The notes below the pieces were generated by a model, which was not told where the DNA came from, did no database searches, and saw nothing but the letters and a program-made list of their open reading frames with translations. A DNA stretch of 64,000 nt from positions 2,356,001-2,420,000 of the forward strand of contig OX463829.1 in the NCBI GenBank assembly GCA_949825045.1. Direction: 5' to 3'. The translations under genes were made by a program, and so were the position numbers. The DNA is from Argyresthia goedartella (taxonomy: Eukaryota; Arthropoda; Insecta; Lepidoptera; Argyresthiidae). Below are positions 31,384 to 41,850 of the stretch, piece after piece; within the stretch, counting starts at the first letter, position 1; each line of letters opens with the position of its first letter.

Positions 31384-31633
31384 TAATAATAATAATTATA
31401 ATAATAATAATAATACGTTGGACACTATTTACACACATTGATCTAGCCCCAAACTAGGATTCCCTGTATCTTGGGTACTAGACAACGATACACATAATTA
31501 CATAGATAAATATTTTACTTAGATAGATAAACAACCATGACTATAGTACAAACATCGGTTCTCATCAAACAAATATTTACCCCCACCGGGAATCGAACCC
31601 GAGACCCTTGGCTTCGTAGGCAGGGTCACTGCC
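31384..31633 (-). mobile_element. SINE-A copy 4 (head truncated)
   Basis: Tail, body and B box region are present, but the sequence stops at GGGTCACTGCC, so the A box is missing. A SINE-B fragment begins just after. Confidence 0.9.
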
Positions 31634-31644
31634 ATAAACAAAAG

Positions 31645-31752
31645 TATCATACACTAGCACACATTATCGCCTCTGGCACCTCGCCCTGTATCGTGGGAAA
31701 CAGAAACACCGACTTCACAAACCCATGAACATCCAAGATCAGGTTCCACGCG
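31645..31752 (-). mobile_element. SINE-B copy 3 (3' part)
   Basis: CATTATCGCCTCTGGCACC, CCCTGTATCGTGGGAAACAG and CATGAACATCCAAGATCAGG correspond to the SINE-B body. Confidence 0.7.
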
Positions 31753-32465
31753 AACAGGCTCCTTTCCTCTAAACAACCAGCGCAACGTATCCGCCGCGTA
31801 ATTTACCTGGCAGTAAATTATATAGCTTTCACTTCCCGCCGGTTTCGGGAGGTAATGACTTATAAATTATCTTTTTTGGCTTTTGATCCCGTGAGGAAGA
31901 GACTCCCGTGTACCTCTATGAAAGTGGAACAACAGTTTTGTATGGAGTAAGAGGGAAATTATACCAAAGGTCATGTCTACAAAGGCCTTACCGATAGTAT
32001 ATACTATTCTCGGATTCTCTTTGACAACTGCATACATTTTTTTACGTAATTGTCAAGGAAAATCCGAGAATAGCGTCAACTCGCGTTCTATCTCGTTGTG
32101 TCGAGCCTAAGGAACGGAACATAGAAAGCCAGTAGAGTCTCCAGTGAATTTTGATATCCCCTAGACATAATTTACGTACGTCATAGTTAACGCGACATTA
32201 ATACTTGACACGCCATTTATCTAACGTGTTAAGGCGCCGTGTCGCCCTATACACGACGTGCGCAACTCTGATCTGATCACGATGAGGCGACGTTTGCACG
32301 GCTTGCCATTGTAGGTACCAAATCCTTCAATTTCGATTGGGTAGAACATGTCGTGCAAACGTGGCCTTTTCAGATCAAAATCACGCACGGTCTAAGAAAA
32401 TAAGGGCTTAGATTTCGATTAGTAGAATTGACGAATAGCTAGCAACTTGTTACTCTAGCTCTATG
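31753..32465. other. Unassigned DNA with two foldbacks
   Basis: Apart from the hairpin at 32003-32073, a weaker inverted pair (GACGTTTGCACG near 32290 and CGTGCAAACGTGG near 32352, with GATCTGA / TCAGATC outside) suggests a small MITE at 32270-32380. No genes. Confidence 0.4.
32003..32073. repeat. 71-bp foldback with 24-bp arms
   Basis: CTATTCTCGGATT...TTTGACAA (32003-32026) pairs with TTGTCAAG...AATCCGAGAATAG (32050-32073) with two mismatches. Confidence 0.8.
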
Positions 32466-32706
32466 CATTTAAAGGCTTCCATACACGAAGGGTGCCAAAC
32501 GGGGCCCTATTACTAAGCCTCCGCTGTCCGTATGTACTGTCTGCAATAGTCTTTGAATACCATCGCAATTTAGCGACATTAATAATCATCGGTAACACAA
32601 TTGGTTTGACGTCGGATCCAAAATCTGTATCGAAACCAAGATGGCACATTTTTTGTTTTTGTTTGTGTACGGAACCCTTCGCGTACGAGTCCGACCCGCA
32701 TTGGCC
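32466..32706 (-). repeat. Dispersed repeat P, copy 3 (internally deleted)
   Basis: GGGTGCCAAACGGGGCCCTA and CTAAGCCTCCGCTGTCCG match one end; GTACGGAACCCTTCGCGTAC and GAGTCCGACCCGCATTGGCC match the other. Confidence 0.7.
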
Positions 32707-32764
32707 AATTTTATTAAGATTCTAAAGTTTTGCTGAACATGGATGTGGGTATACCTGAATTCGA

Positions 32765-33890
32765 TTTATTTTTATTTATTTATTTATTGTAAAGTCATTC
32801 GCACAACATTATAGGTAAGTTCCAAATCGTTGTACAAATATCATGTTAATCATTAAAATAGTATCAACAAATAATTAAAAATATATTACTTTATATAAAT
32901 ACAATTTCAGTCAATTTAAATTTAATCCAATAAGGTTATGTCAGTTCACATAACATGACATAGCTACACGCCTTTTCCATACGAGGTGGCAGAGGCACAA
33001 TTGTGCCCACGTTGAGCCAGTTATTAAATAGGCTAGCCCATCGCCGCAGCTATGGAGTAATGAAGGTTTCCTCGCGATGTTTTTCTATCACCGTTAGAAC
33101 GTCCATATAATGACCTTAAGGTATTTTAATTATCTCATTGGTACATGGTCAGGAATCGAACCTGCATCTCCTGAGTGAGAAGCAAGCGTGAAACCCATTA
33201 AACCACGTAGGTCATATTGTGTCAGTTCAATTAAATTAATATATCATCATATCAATAACAATTTCACACGAGAAAAATAAAAATAATAGAAGACAACACT
33301 ATCATGCAGAACCTTCAACATTATCCACACAATATCCCTCCATTCGTCAACAAACATATCATTCAGCGGTGCTGCAGCCAACAGTGCGTTGAGGCTGTCC
33401 CGCGCCCGGACCAGCGAAGACTGCCGGCGCGCCACCATGCGGTGCGTGCCGCCCGCTAGCAGCTGGTGCCTGCGCGCGCGTAGGTAGCTGTCAGGCACAA
33501 ATAGCGCACAAACCGCTCTAACAAGCGCTGCGCAGTCAACAACACACAATCAGCGCAACAATCGACACACAGTCAGAAGCTGTTCGGTATTACATCTCAC
33601 CTGTAGTGAGTTGTATCCGAGCATACTCAATATTAAGGCGGATGGATAAAGGTAAGGGTAATATCCAAATTTCCTCTTGTATAGGTATCATACAAAAGCT
33701 TTGTGTACCTTCTCGAGCATAAGGACATATGAGCTTTCGTGTGGATTCCAAATAACCGAGCTAGATTCAAGTTTGGTTCTCACTAGGGCCGTGTAAAGAA
33801 GCTGGACCACACCCAAATTATGGAATCCCTTACTATTCCGTATCACAAACCCTTATCTTCTAAAGCATTCCTTGACCAAAGTGATCACAT
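32765..33890 (-). mobile_element. LINE-gamma copy 2, holding SINE-C copy 4
   Basis: From 33890 downward the minus strand encodes GFHNLGVVQLLYTALVRTKL and SSSVIWNPHESSYVLMLEKV, KAFV.YLYKRKFGYYPYLYPS, ILSMLGYNSLQVR, then the frame 33549-33247 with ALFVPDSYLRARRHQLLAGG, RARDSLNALLAAAPLN and EWRDIV. This is the C-terminal third of a LINE RT, with frameshifts. The 3' UTR is split by the SINE and ends in a T-rich run at 32765 (plus strand). The MITE at 33893 cuts its upstream end. Confidence 0.8.
32949..33219 (-). mobile_element. SINE-C copy 4 with 10-bp target duplication
   Basis: Full length. Head at 33219 side (B box GGTTCGATTCC, A box TGGTTTAATGG), body as in copy 1. TGTCAGTTCA flanks it on both sides (32939-32948 and 33220-33229). 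Confidence 0.92.
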
Positions 33891-33892
33891 GA

Positions 33893-34569
33893 TGGTATCA
33901 CAACGACTACACTTCAAAACGACCAAATAATCTTAAGGTATCTCAGAATGACCATCTCAGTAGAAAACCTCGAATGACTTGGCAGCAAAACGACTGGTTC
34001 TTAAAACCAGGTGGGTGGAAGGTGATTCGAAAGAAAAAGGGCATTCTGTTCGACCAAAAAATATAAAATGGAACTCGAAACACCTGAAGCCATGAAAGGA
34101 GACCTCAATACGTTTGAATATCTTGATAATATTTCTTCTATAAAATACAATTTAAAGTACTAACGAACCAAAGTTATAATTAATGTTTTGTGATTAATTT
34201 TAGTTTGCTCATTAGTTGTTCTTTACGTGATATTATGAAGTTTTACTGTTTGTCAGTGTTATTTATGGATAAATAATATACAAATAAACTATATTTGCAC
34301 AGAAACCATTTTAAAGTAAATTTGCTACCTCGTCTTTTTTTAGATAAAGCCTTAACGATCTGGTCATTTTAAGATCCAGTCGCTCAGAGATATAAGATTT
34401 CTACAGAGATGGTCCTGCTGAGATCTGAACCGTATGTGTATCGTTGTCTAGTACCCAAGATACAGGGAATCCTATTTTGGGGCTAGATCAATGTGTGTAT
34501 ATAGTGTCCAAGGTATTATTATTATTATTATTATTTGGTCGTTTTAACAATGTAGTCGTTATCATACTA
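33893..34569. mobile_element. MITE-like element with >100-bp inverted ends, interrupted by SINE-A
   Basis: The left arm ATCACAACGACTACACTTC..AAAACGACCAAATAAT and the right arm ATTATTTGGTCGTTTTAAC..TGTAGTCGTTATCAT are inverted. Inner parts also match (CTACTGAGATGGTCATTCTGAG versus CTACAGAGATGGTCCTGCTGAG). SINE-A copy 5 sits in the right arm. No transposase frame. Borders are approximate. Confidence 0.8.
34432..34534 (+). mobile_element. SINE-A copy 5 (5'-truncated)
   Basis: GTATGTGTATCGTTGTCTAG to GTGTCCAAGGTATTATTATT: 3' body and tail only. Confidence 0.88.
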
Positions 34570-34781
34570 ACCCTTGCTATCCCTTTTCATCTAGGACAAG
34601 GTATGGCTTCCCCACGGGTTTCCTCTCTGATCACTGGATTTCTGAAGGTGGGTCCCCGCGGCTTTGTTTTTTTAGCAAGTTCTGGTTGTTCTTTTAGATG
34701 GGAATTTCTTTATTCCAGCCAGAACAATCAACAAAGTCAAAAGTATGCACAACTCTGCATGTAGGTTTGTTACCAAATTTA
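34570..34781. other. Unassigned DNA
   Basis: Part of a 106-residue plus frame (34444-34764) that mainly translates SINE and MITE sequence. Not a gene. Confidence 0.3.
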
Positions 34782-35070
34782 TATGTGATACTTCACGTGA
34801 TGTGATATATGTGGTCTTCAAAATTGAAAGACAAAAAGAAAATGTTGATGATATTAATGATGGATTATCTTTAAACTTGAAATGGTTCACAGTTAATAAT
34901 TAAGCTTTCCCAAAAAGGGATATTAGTATTACGATGTTCATTATTACATAAATGACAAGACTCCATGGGGGTTAACCTAACTCAACATAGCTATATATTA
35001 TTTAAAATAATTAATATTGTAATATTTATATTAGTTAAACACAACCAATAAAAACCAAGACCAGACTGTG
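34782..35070 (+). mobile_element. LINE-alpha copy 8 with large internal deletion
   Basis: GTGGTCTTCAAAATTGAAAG through GAAATGGTTCACAGTTAATA (encoding VFKIERQKE and WFTVNN) joins directly at about 34900 to TTTCCCAAAAAGGGATATTA (the SKKGYYNV region), deleting about 750 bases of the C-terminal region. The 3' UTR begins but stops where SINE-D copy 2 starts. Confidence 0.8.
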
Positions 35071-35072
35071 AG

Positions 35073-35292
35073 AAGTCAAGCTGCCCTATTAGGGCCTCTG
35101 ACACAGCTTTACGACTGCTACCACCGACTAGCGATAGTAGCCGGGACCTACAGCTGAACGTGTCATCCGAAGCACGGAGGCGTCCGAGAAAAATGCCATA
35201 TTGAAACGGACACCCATCCAGTACCCGTCTAGGCCAGATGTTGCTAACCGCACGATCGTTTCCGATGTGCGAATGCCACTAGGCCACGTCTA
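35073..35292 (-). mobile_element. SINE-D copy 2
   Basis: AGTCAAGCTGCCCTATTAGG, TAGCGATAGTAGCCGGGACC, GTGTCATCCGAAGCACGG and the head GATCGTTTCCGATGTGCGAA..CTAGGCCACG (reverse). Close to the reverse of copy 1. Confidence 0.75.
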
Positions 35293-35400
35293 ATTTAGAT
35301 TAAATTTAAATCAGTTGCTAAACTTGCGAACATTGAAGGTTTTGGAATAGTAAGGCAAAACAAACAAAGAGTCACGCCTTTTTCTATAGGAACGTGGTGG

Positions 35401-35615
35401 CAGATCCTCTGTGGTACTGCGGTTGTGGCTTCACCTACCACCGAGAGGTCCCGGGTTAGACCCCGGCTGCGGATATAGAATTTAAAAAAAACAGGTTTTG
35501 GATGTTTATATGTGTGTGATGTCGCTGTTTCTGGTTCCTACGACATAGGGTATCTTAGTGTGGGGCCAGAAGCAATGTATGTGCCTGTATATGAATGTTT
35601 TATTTACACCCACGT
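35401..35615 (+). mobile_element. SINE-B copy 4
   Basis: Head CTCTGTGGTACTGCGGTTGT, B box GGTTAGACCCC (mutated), body GGATGTTTATATGTGTGTGA and GGGGCCAGAAGCAATGTATG. Confidence 0.88.
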
Positions 35616-36084
35616 TTTTTATGTCACTTATTCAATATTCTTTTTTGATTGACAATTTGTTGACAAATATATTGAACGTTGTAATAATTAGATAGTAGAT
35701 CAGCGAAAGCCTTTGGTTTTGCTTTTTCAACTCATCCACATGGTTACTCATACTATAGGTACTGTACCTACTTATCTCTAATTACTCTCCCCCTTGAACG
35801 GCCAGGTAAGATTGCTTCAGCCACAAATGACTTCCACGGTAGGCAACGTACATTCCAGAAACCACAGCAGATTAATGTCTACTGACTAATTTCTTGGGCG
35901 AAGGTGCAATCATGCGTATGAATGACAAATATACTTTTACTACGAATAAATGTAGCCTATAATGTCTTTACTGGAAAAAAACGGACCCTTACCAGAATAC
36001 AAGTAAGATTGAGCCATACTCCACCACACTGGCTCAGTGCGGGTTCATGGATGAGTCAGGTTAGTGGCCAACCCGACTGTCATA
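35616..36084. other. Unassigned DNA
   Basis: No supported feature. The frame at 35922-36161 runs into SINE-D sequence. Confidence 0.35.
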
Positions 36085-36157
36085 AGTTATCAAGTTGGCC
36101 TACTAGGGCCTCCGACACAGCTTTACGACTACCACCATCGAGTAGCGATAGTAGCCA
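36085..36157 (-). mobile_element. SINE-D copy 3 (fragment)
   Basis: TATCAAGTTGGCCTACTAGG, GCCTCCGACACAGCTTTACG and GAGTAGCGATAGTAGCC. Confidence 0.7.
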
Positions 36158-36164
36158 GTAGATT

Positions 36165-36300
36165 TAACCACTATAACCTACTCTAGCCAAATTTGATAGT
36201 TCAGCTTATATTATTTTCGTTAAACTTTGTTTCTATAATACAATTGAAATTTAGCCACAATAACATACTCTAGCCAAATTTGGTACTTCAGCAATTTTTT
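36165..36300. repeat. Direct repeat flanking a short AT-rich spacer
   Basis: ACTCTAGCCAAATTTGATAG (near 36180) and ACTCTAGCCAAATTTGGTAC (near 36266), each followed by TTCAGC. Confidence 0.75.
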
Positions 36301-36386
36301 AATTCTGATAAATAGTATAAATCATTATGAGCCAAAAACATAATATGCCAAACATCGATTATGAAAAAATAAAGTAGTCTAACTTT

Positions 36387-36632
36387 GACGACTCGAATGG
36401 TCGAGTCGGCAGTGACCCTGCCTTCGAAGCCAAGGGTCCCGGGTTCGAGCCCCGGTGGGAGCAAATATTTGTTTGACAAGATCGGATGTTTATACCCTAG
36501 TCATGGTTGTTTATCTATATAAGTATAATATTTATCTATATAAGTATGTGTATCATTGTCTAGTACCCATAATAAAGGGAATCCTAGTTTGAGGCTAGAT
36601 AAATGGGTGTCAATAGTGTCCAAGGTTCTTAT
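36387..36632 (+). mobile_element. SINE-A copy 6
   Basis: Head GACGACTCGAATGGTCGAGT (A box with one change), B box GGTTCGAGCCC, body and truncated tail. It lies in AT-rich DNA with repeated TATGCC / TTATGA words. Confidence 0.9.
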
Positions 36633-36834
36633 AAAATATATATTTATATAAAAAAAATAAAAAAATACCAAAAGCATGTTAATCCAACCAAAACAGTATG
36701 CCAAAGTATTGTTATGAGAAAGTACTATTATGCCTTTAAAGTTATGACAAATTCATAATGCGAATAAAAATTAGGACAATCTGAGTTATGCGAAAAAAAG
36801 AGATACCAAATGTATAGATGGCCTAGGCTTCTGT

Positions 36835-37700
36835 TTTGAAGAAAATTGACCTTCGATGCACACATTGCACACATTACTAAAACAGCCTACCAGATGCTTG
36901 GATTCCTGTTACGTATAACGAAGAGCTTCAAGAAACCAATGTTCTACCTCGCCCTTTACGGCTCTCTTGTCAGATCCCATCTTGAATATGCCTCCCCTAT
37001 CTGGAACCCCCTCTATGCGACGTTTGTCGCACAACTCGAAATGTTGCAGAAGAAATTGCTTCGCAGTCTAAATTATCGTATCAGATCTCTAAAGATGTCA
37101 TATGCCAATCTTCTTACACACTATATACAGACAGATGTCCCTCAATGCTCGTCGCACCCTTGCGGACGCTGTCGTTCTCAAGTGGATCTGCACCAGTGAC
37201 TACAACCTCCAAGAGCTTGTCTCCCTTATCAAATACCATATACCTCAGAGATCGCCTCCGCACAAACGGCTTCTTCACGTAATAACAACTCGCACCAATG
37301 CTGGCAAAAGGACGCCTTTGTGCGGATCACGACAAGAACTTCGCAGAAGTTGACTTGTTTGATTCATCTGTCAATCGGTTCAAACACACCATACGAAAGT
37401 TGTTGTTCTCCAAGGTCGACAAAATACTTGAAAACTTAATTATATTTTTACACCGTGTAACACTGATATTTATATAACATTCACATATATTGCACTTTTT
37501 ACACGAATTTTTGGTAGGTTTACTATATTTTTTGATACATTTCTGGTACTTAAGATCGGAGAAGATTAATTAATACAGAGTTTGTTGCTTAATAGGAGCT
37601 CACTTTCGTCTACCACTTAACTCACAAGTGGAATACTCTGAGGGATTAGTTGAATTTTAAGTTGTTGTGTATTTTTCCTTGTTTATTTTTGTACTGTAAC
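36835..37700 (+). mobile_element. LINE-beta copy 2 (C-terminal RT, frameshifted)
   Basis: The frame 36846-37199 encodes FDAHIAHITKTAYQMLGFLL, LYGSLVRSHLEYASPIWNPL and QKKLLRSLNYRIRSLKMSYA, parallel to the family member at 0.8-1.8 kb. After a frameshift at about 37130, NARRTLADAVVLKWICTSDY and LQELVSLIKYHIPQRS continue. The 3' UTR runs into SINE-A copy 7 and seems to resume near 37955 with GATGAATAAATAAATAG. Confidence 0.82.
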
Positions 37701-37950
37701 TATAATAATAATAATACCTTGGACACTATTTACACACATTGATCTAGCCCCAAACTAGGATTCCCTGTATTTTGGGTACTAGGCAACGATATACATACTC
37801 ATATAGGTACATATTATAGTTAGATAGATAAACAACCATGCCAACAAACATCCGTTCTCATCAAACAAATATTTGCCCCCACCCGGAATCGAACCCGGGA
37901 CCCTTGGTTTTGTGGGCAGGGTCACTGCCGACTCGGCCATTCGGGTCGTC
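37701..37950 (-). mobile_element. SINE-A copy 7, in the 3' UTR of LINE-beta copy 2
   Basis: Full-length, from the (ATT)n-type tail at 37701 to head GGTCGTC at 37950, with GGCCGAGTCGG A box. Confidence 0.9.
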
Positions 37951-38007
37951 TGATTCTGTTGTAACCCTTGATGAATAAATAAATAGACTAATAATAATCA
38001 AGTTAAA

Positions 38008-38100
38008 AGCTTAAAACAAACCGACTTCAAGTTCAAGCCCTATTTCTTCCTCCCCTGTCGGGAAGCGAATGCCGTCCTTGTACAAGATGATGATGAAACT
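38008..38100 (+). repeat. Dispersed repeat G, partial copy
   Basis: ACCGACTTCAAGTTCAAGCC and CTGTCGGGAAGCGAATGCCG match the left part of the longer repeat G at 41.0-41.7 kb. Confidence 0.65.
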
Positions 38101-38159
38101 ATTGCTCTGAGGGTAAAAGATAGAAACGGTTGCACACGCACACCACCATCAAGTACTAC

Positions 38160-38442
38160 GTTTCAGGCAACAAGGGGTTACGGAGATGTGGAGCGTCGTA
38201 TGTTGCCTCTTATATTAAGCTGGGCGGTCACAATTCATAAACTACAGGGCACAACCCTCGAAAGAGCTGTGATTGACCTTGACAAAAAAATTAAATGCAC
38301 AATGACAAATATATGTTGCGTGAAGCCGAGTCAGAAGTTTGGAAGGCAAAGTCTTGTCAGATTTCGACTGCATGAAGACAGATCGTTATCGAAAATTGCG
38401 AGACTACACTCAGAGAAAAATCGGCTAACAAAGCGACAATAA
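38160..38442 (+). pseudogene. Helitron PIF1-type helicase C-terminal fragment
   Basis: The frame gives TRGYGDVERRMLPLILSWAV followed by TIHKLQGTTLERAVIDL, the last conserved superfamily-1 helicase motif of PIF1/Helitron RepHel proteins. The following residues (KKIKCTMTNICC) diverge and the frame ends at 38442. No Rep/HUH domain or further helicase motifs are nearby, so it is a scrap. A host PIF1 gene is unlikely because a single short piece is surrounded by repeats. Confidence 0.75.
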
Positions 38443-39169
38443 AAGCTTTGTTAGAATTTTATTGTTACCGCACGTAAGTGCATCGTCGCTGCAGCTATAG
38501 GCCCATAGTTGCTGTGGCAACTTTTTTATTGTTGGAATGATTTTTGTTATTTTAGCTAAAGAAACGTAGATACGGTAACTATGTTAAAAATATTTAAACG
38601 GGATAACAACGGTACGTTGTTAGCTTATCAACGTTATGAAGTGATATTGTAGAAAAGTTTAATACATCAAAATAGCAGTTGTTACTGCGGCTATATGGTG
38701 TTGTTGATACGGAAACGTCATATACTAACAAAATACGAAGTAGATGTTTTGACAAAGTATTCTTAGATAAAATTACAAAGTGACGTATGATACTTGTTCT
38801 CGCAAGCCCAAACTGTTTCTCCTATTCTGCCAGTTTCAACGTGGATGTCGGGCAGAGAAGTAGTGTTTGTGCTCAAGAGTGATATGAAATATAGCAATGG
38901 AGACTTTTTAACAGAAAATAAACTGCAGCATCTGCTGCAGTCTATGGTCGGTGAGTAACAGTGCCCTAATAAAATTATGAGGTTCATGTCGTTGCTTTGC
39001 GATATTGGCTGTAACCTGTGCTTTGTTTCGAATCACACTTCAAACAAATATCTTTAAAATGTTTTCGGACCTTTGACTGCAGCTGTTGGCGGGGCGAATT
39101 TCCTTTCTGCTAGGATTTTAGGTTAGGTAGCTGGCTCCATTCATATTTTGCAGGATAAACTAACTAACA
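38443..39169. other. Unassigned AT-rich DNA
   Basis: No supported feature was seen. Confidence 0.4.
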
Positions 39170-39330
39170 CCTAGTTCATGCAAAACAGAGGTCAGACGCT
39201 TCCATCTACACAATCAACTAGCCAAACGCGAGCTTAAAGTGGTACTCGGAGGTTCCATACTAAACCAGCACTTTACTCCTAAGTACCATGGTGTCACCTT
39301 GGACCGCTCTCTCATTTTTTAAAAACGTCT
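39170..39330 (+). mobile_element. LINE-epsilon fragment 2 (Jockey-like RT)
   Basis: Encodes KTEVRRFHLHNQLAKRELKV and KYHGVTLDRSLIF, corresponding to the segment after the catalytic box in Jockey-like RTs. Bounded by unrelated DNA. Confidence 0.65.
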
Positions 39331-39566
39331 AGCTGGTAATGCACGGCAAGATTCGTGATTAACATTAACTTGTAATTTGGTATGAAATAGGATTAAATAA
39401 GTAAAGTAGAGATTTGATATAAATATTTTCGTATTTTCCTTTAAGATTCTCAAATACCTCTATCCTCTTTATGCTACCCAAGCAATCTAACATTGTAGAT
39501 AACAATCCCTTCACTTTGTAAATGGTACACTGAAAAAAAAAACCCCTAAGCTTTTGCCTATATACT

Positions 39567-39842
39567 GTTACGGGTATACGTACCTTGACCGGAGTTCTCT
39601 GTGTATACGCCATACAGATGTATGGTGTACAGTAAACATAGTTCAATGTACGCATACCTCTGGAATAATAGTTAGAGGATTCGGGGAGTATATAAGTGTG
39701 CAGGGATCAAGTCCAGCTATGTTACTTTGCTAGAGTAGCAAAATATATACGAGAAAAGTAACTTTGTCGGAGAAGCAACTGTGAATTGATAAAAGCACAA
39801 AGGAAGATAGCTAATTCAACAAAATAAACTTATATCCACGGA
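39567..39842 (+). mobile_element. Possible solo LTR
   Basis: Starts TGTTACGGGTATACG, has a TATA-like GAGTATATAAGTG at about 39688, a polyadenylation-like AAAATAAAC near 39825 and could end at GGACA. No matching target duplication (ATAC versus GTAA), no PBS and no second copy, so the call is weak. Confidence 0.25.
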
Positions 39843-39845
39843 CAG

Positions 39846-40706
39846 TAAACCTTTGTCTTTTTAGCAAAATCCCTTGTCATCGGGACAGTATACCTTTGAT
39901 ATGATAGCTAAAGGCATTTGTCATGGGAACAAAAGGAGAAGAAATCATATAGTGACAGGAACAATTTTAGCATTGTAATTTCAACAATTGTTTTATTGCT
40001 ATTTCATCAAAATTGGTAAATTTGTTGTATTAGCAATTAAAGAGTAACAATAAAAACGTTGCCCTCATAACTGGCTTTTATGCCTGCAATAAAAAAAAAA
40101 CTATGCACCTTTGACGGCTGTCCAGCATCAAAGTTTTTTTGTTGCAATGGCAATATTTTTTTGAGAGTGTACGTAATCTGCCGTCCGATAATCAATAATA
40201 TAATAAAGCTCACTTTTCCCTATGGGATATAATATAAATTGATGTATTATGTTATATATTCATTCTGCCAGTTCAGATTTATTTACGTAAGAACTATTGA
40301 AAATATCGTCACTGGCGGGCGTTACTATGAGCGTTTAAAAGAACTTTTTTTCGTTTCTCCAAAAATAAACAAACTTTAATTGAAACCAATCATCATCATT
40401 GGTAAATCAAGAAACTTCTTCCCTGCTTTGTGTCCTTTATCACTTTAAATGAAATTTTGACATGACAAATAGCCAATATGATCTCAGTAAAAAATGGGAC
40501 AAGTGTAGACAACTCTGGCACTCTTAATACAATAAAACTGCCACGTGCGAACTTCAATCACAATACCGTAATCAGAATCATAATCATTTATTTCAGATAG
40601 AAAAAAATACATGTTTTGGTTGGTCAAGCGTCAATTTGAATGCGATCGGGATAGATGTTGAAAATACACAATCAAGCTACAGCGGCTTGGACTGTTATTG
40701 TAAGGT
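39846..40706. other. Unassigned AT-rich DNA
   Basis: No supported feature was seen. Confidence 0.4.
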
Positions 40707-40974
40707 CAACGAAGGAGATTAGACCATGTGCTTAAAGGAGCACGCTGATCACTTTTGCAATTGAGCTCTGTTTCAACGAAGGAGATTAGACCATGTGCTT
40801 AAAGGAGCACGCTGATCACTTTTGCAATTGAGCTCTGTTTCAACGAAGGAGATTAGACCATGTGCTTAAAGGAGCACGCTGATCACTTTTGCAATTGAGC
40901 CCTGTTTCAACGAAGGAGATTAGACCATGTGCTTAAAGGAGCACGCTGATCACTTTTGCAATTGAGCTCTGTTT
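40707..40974. repeat. Minisatellite: 67-bp unit x 4
   Basis: Four complete units start CAACGAAGGAGATTAGACCA (40707, 40774, 40841, 40908) with one substitution (GAGCTCTG to GAGCCCTG in unit 3). The period is not a multiple of three. Confidence 0.95.
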
Positions 40975-41020
40975 TCGATCACCCTGCTCTTGTCACTACG
41001 GCAAGTTAAAAACTAAAAAA

Positions 41021-41735
41021 ACCGGCTTCAAGTTCAAGCCCTTAATTTTACTCGGTCGGGATTCAAATGTCGTCTGCATTCACGGAAAGTCCTCATCAAA
41101 ACTTTTGTTGAAGGGAATCACAAACAAAAAGGTCATCTGTGTTTTTTTTGTTTTTGTTGGTTTTTTCAAGGTTCGATGCATTATCTACTACAACAAGATA
41201 TCTCTGGAGATCTTGAAATTGCCATTTGAGCAATTTAAAAACCATGTTAAAGCGACTTTGTCGAAAAAGAGATATTACAATGTTCAAGATTAGTTGAATG
41301 ACGGGACGTATGGGGTTAATCGGGCTCAACACAGACCTTGTTGTTAATAATTTTGTAATTATTTATTCCTGCTTATTAATTATCATAATGATAATATTTA
41401 TGTATTATAAATACTATACTATTTGTATTAGTTAAGTACAAGCAATTTGCAATCAATCCATCAATCTGTGGGAGTTTCTACGCCCTTCCTCTCCCACAGT
41501 GGTCCAATGTAGAGAAATGGCAAAAAAATATGATTGCTTAGTATATGTAAATATCTACAGTAATAAAGACATTTGGAATTTGGAATTTGGTGGACCACCT
41601 CTGAAGTACAATCTACCAATCAAAACCAGAATCATCAAAATCAATTCATAATTGACGGAATAATCGCGTAACATACAAGCAAAAACGAAATACAGTTAAA
41701 TTGAGAACCTGCTCCTTTTTGAAGTCGGTTATAAA
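41021..41735 (+). repeat. Dispersed repeat G, interrupted by LINE-alpha copy 9
   Basis: It opens AAAACCGGCTTCAAGTTCAA and closes TTTTTGAAGTCGGTT, so the outer 12-14 bases are inverted. The interior words (TCGGTCGGGATTCAAATG, GAAAGTCCTCATCAAAAC, AATTGACGGAATAATCG) match a repeat type common in Lepidoptera. Class uncertain. Confidence 0.7.
41164..41590 (+). mobile_element. LINE-alpha copy 9, nested in repeat G
   Basis: KGRCIIYYNKISLEILKLPF-like coding, a stop in place of the Tyr of QDYL, the 3' UTR with hairpin at 41465-41500 and a tail of ATTTGGA heptamers. Confidence 0.9.
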
Positions 41736-41744
41736 GCTTTTCGC

Positions 41745-41850
41745 CGATCTAGAGAGAACTAACAGAGCATTATAACTTAATAAGTTTTATCATGATTAAA
41801 TAAATAACAAGTACATAAATTCAAATCCAGAGCGAAATTATATTTGTTTA
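41745..41850 (+). repeat. Dispersed repeat F, copy 2
   Basis: CGCCGATCTAGAGAGAACTA, ACAGAGCATTATAACTTAAT and AACAAGTACATAAATTCAAA parallel 31225-31345. Confidence 0.55.
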
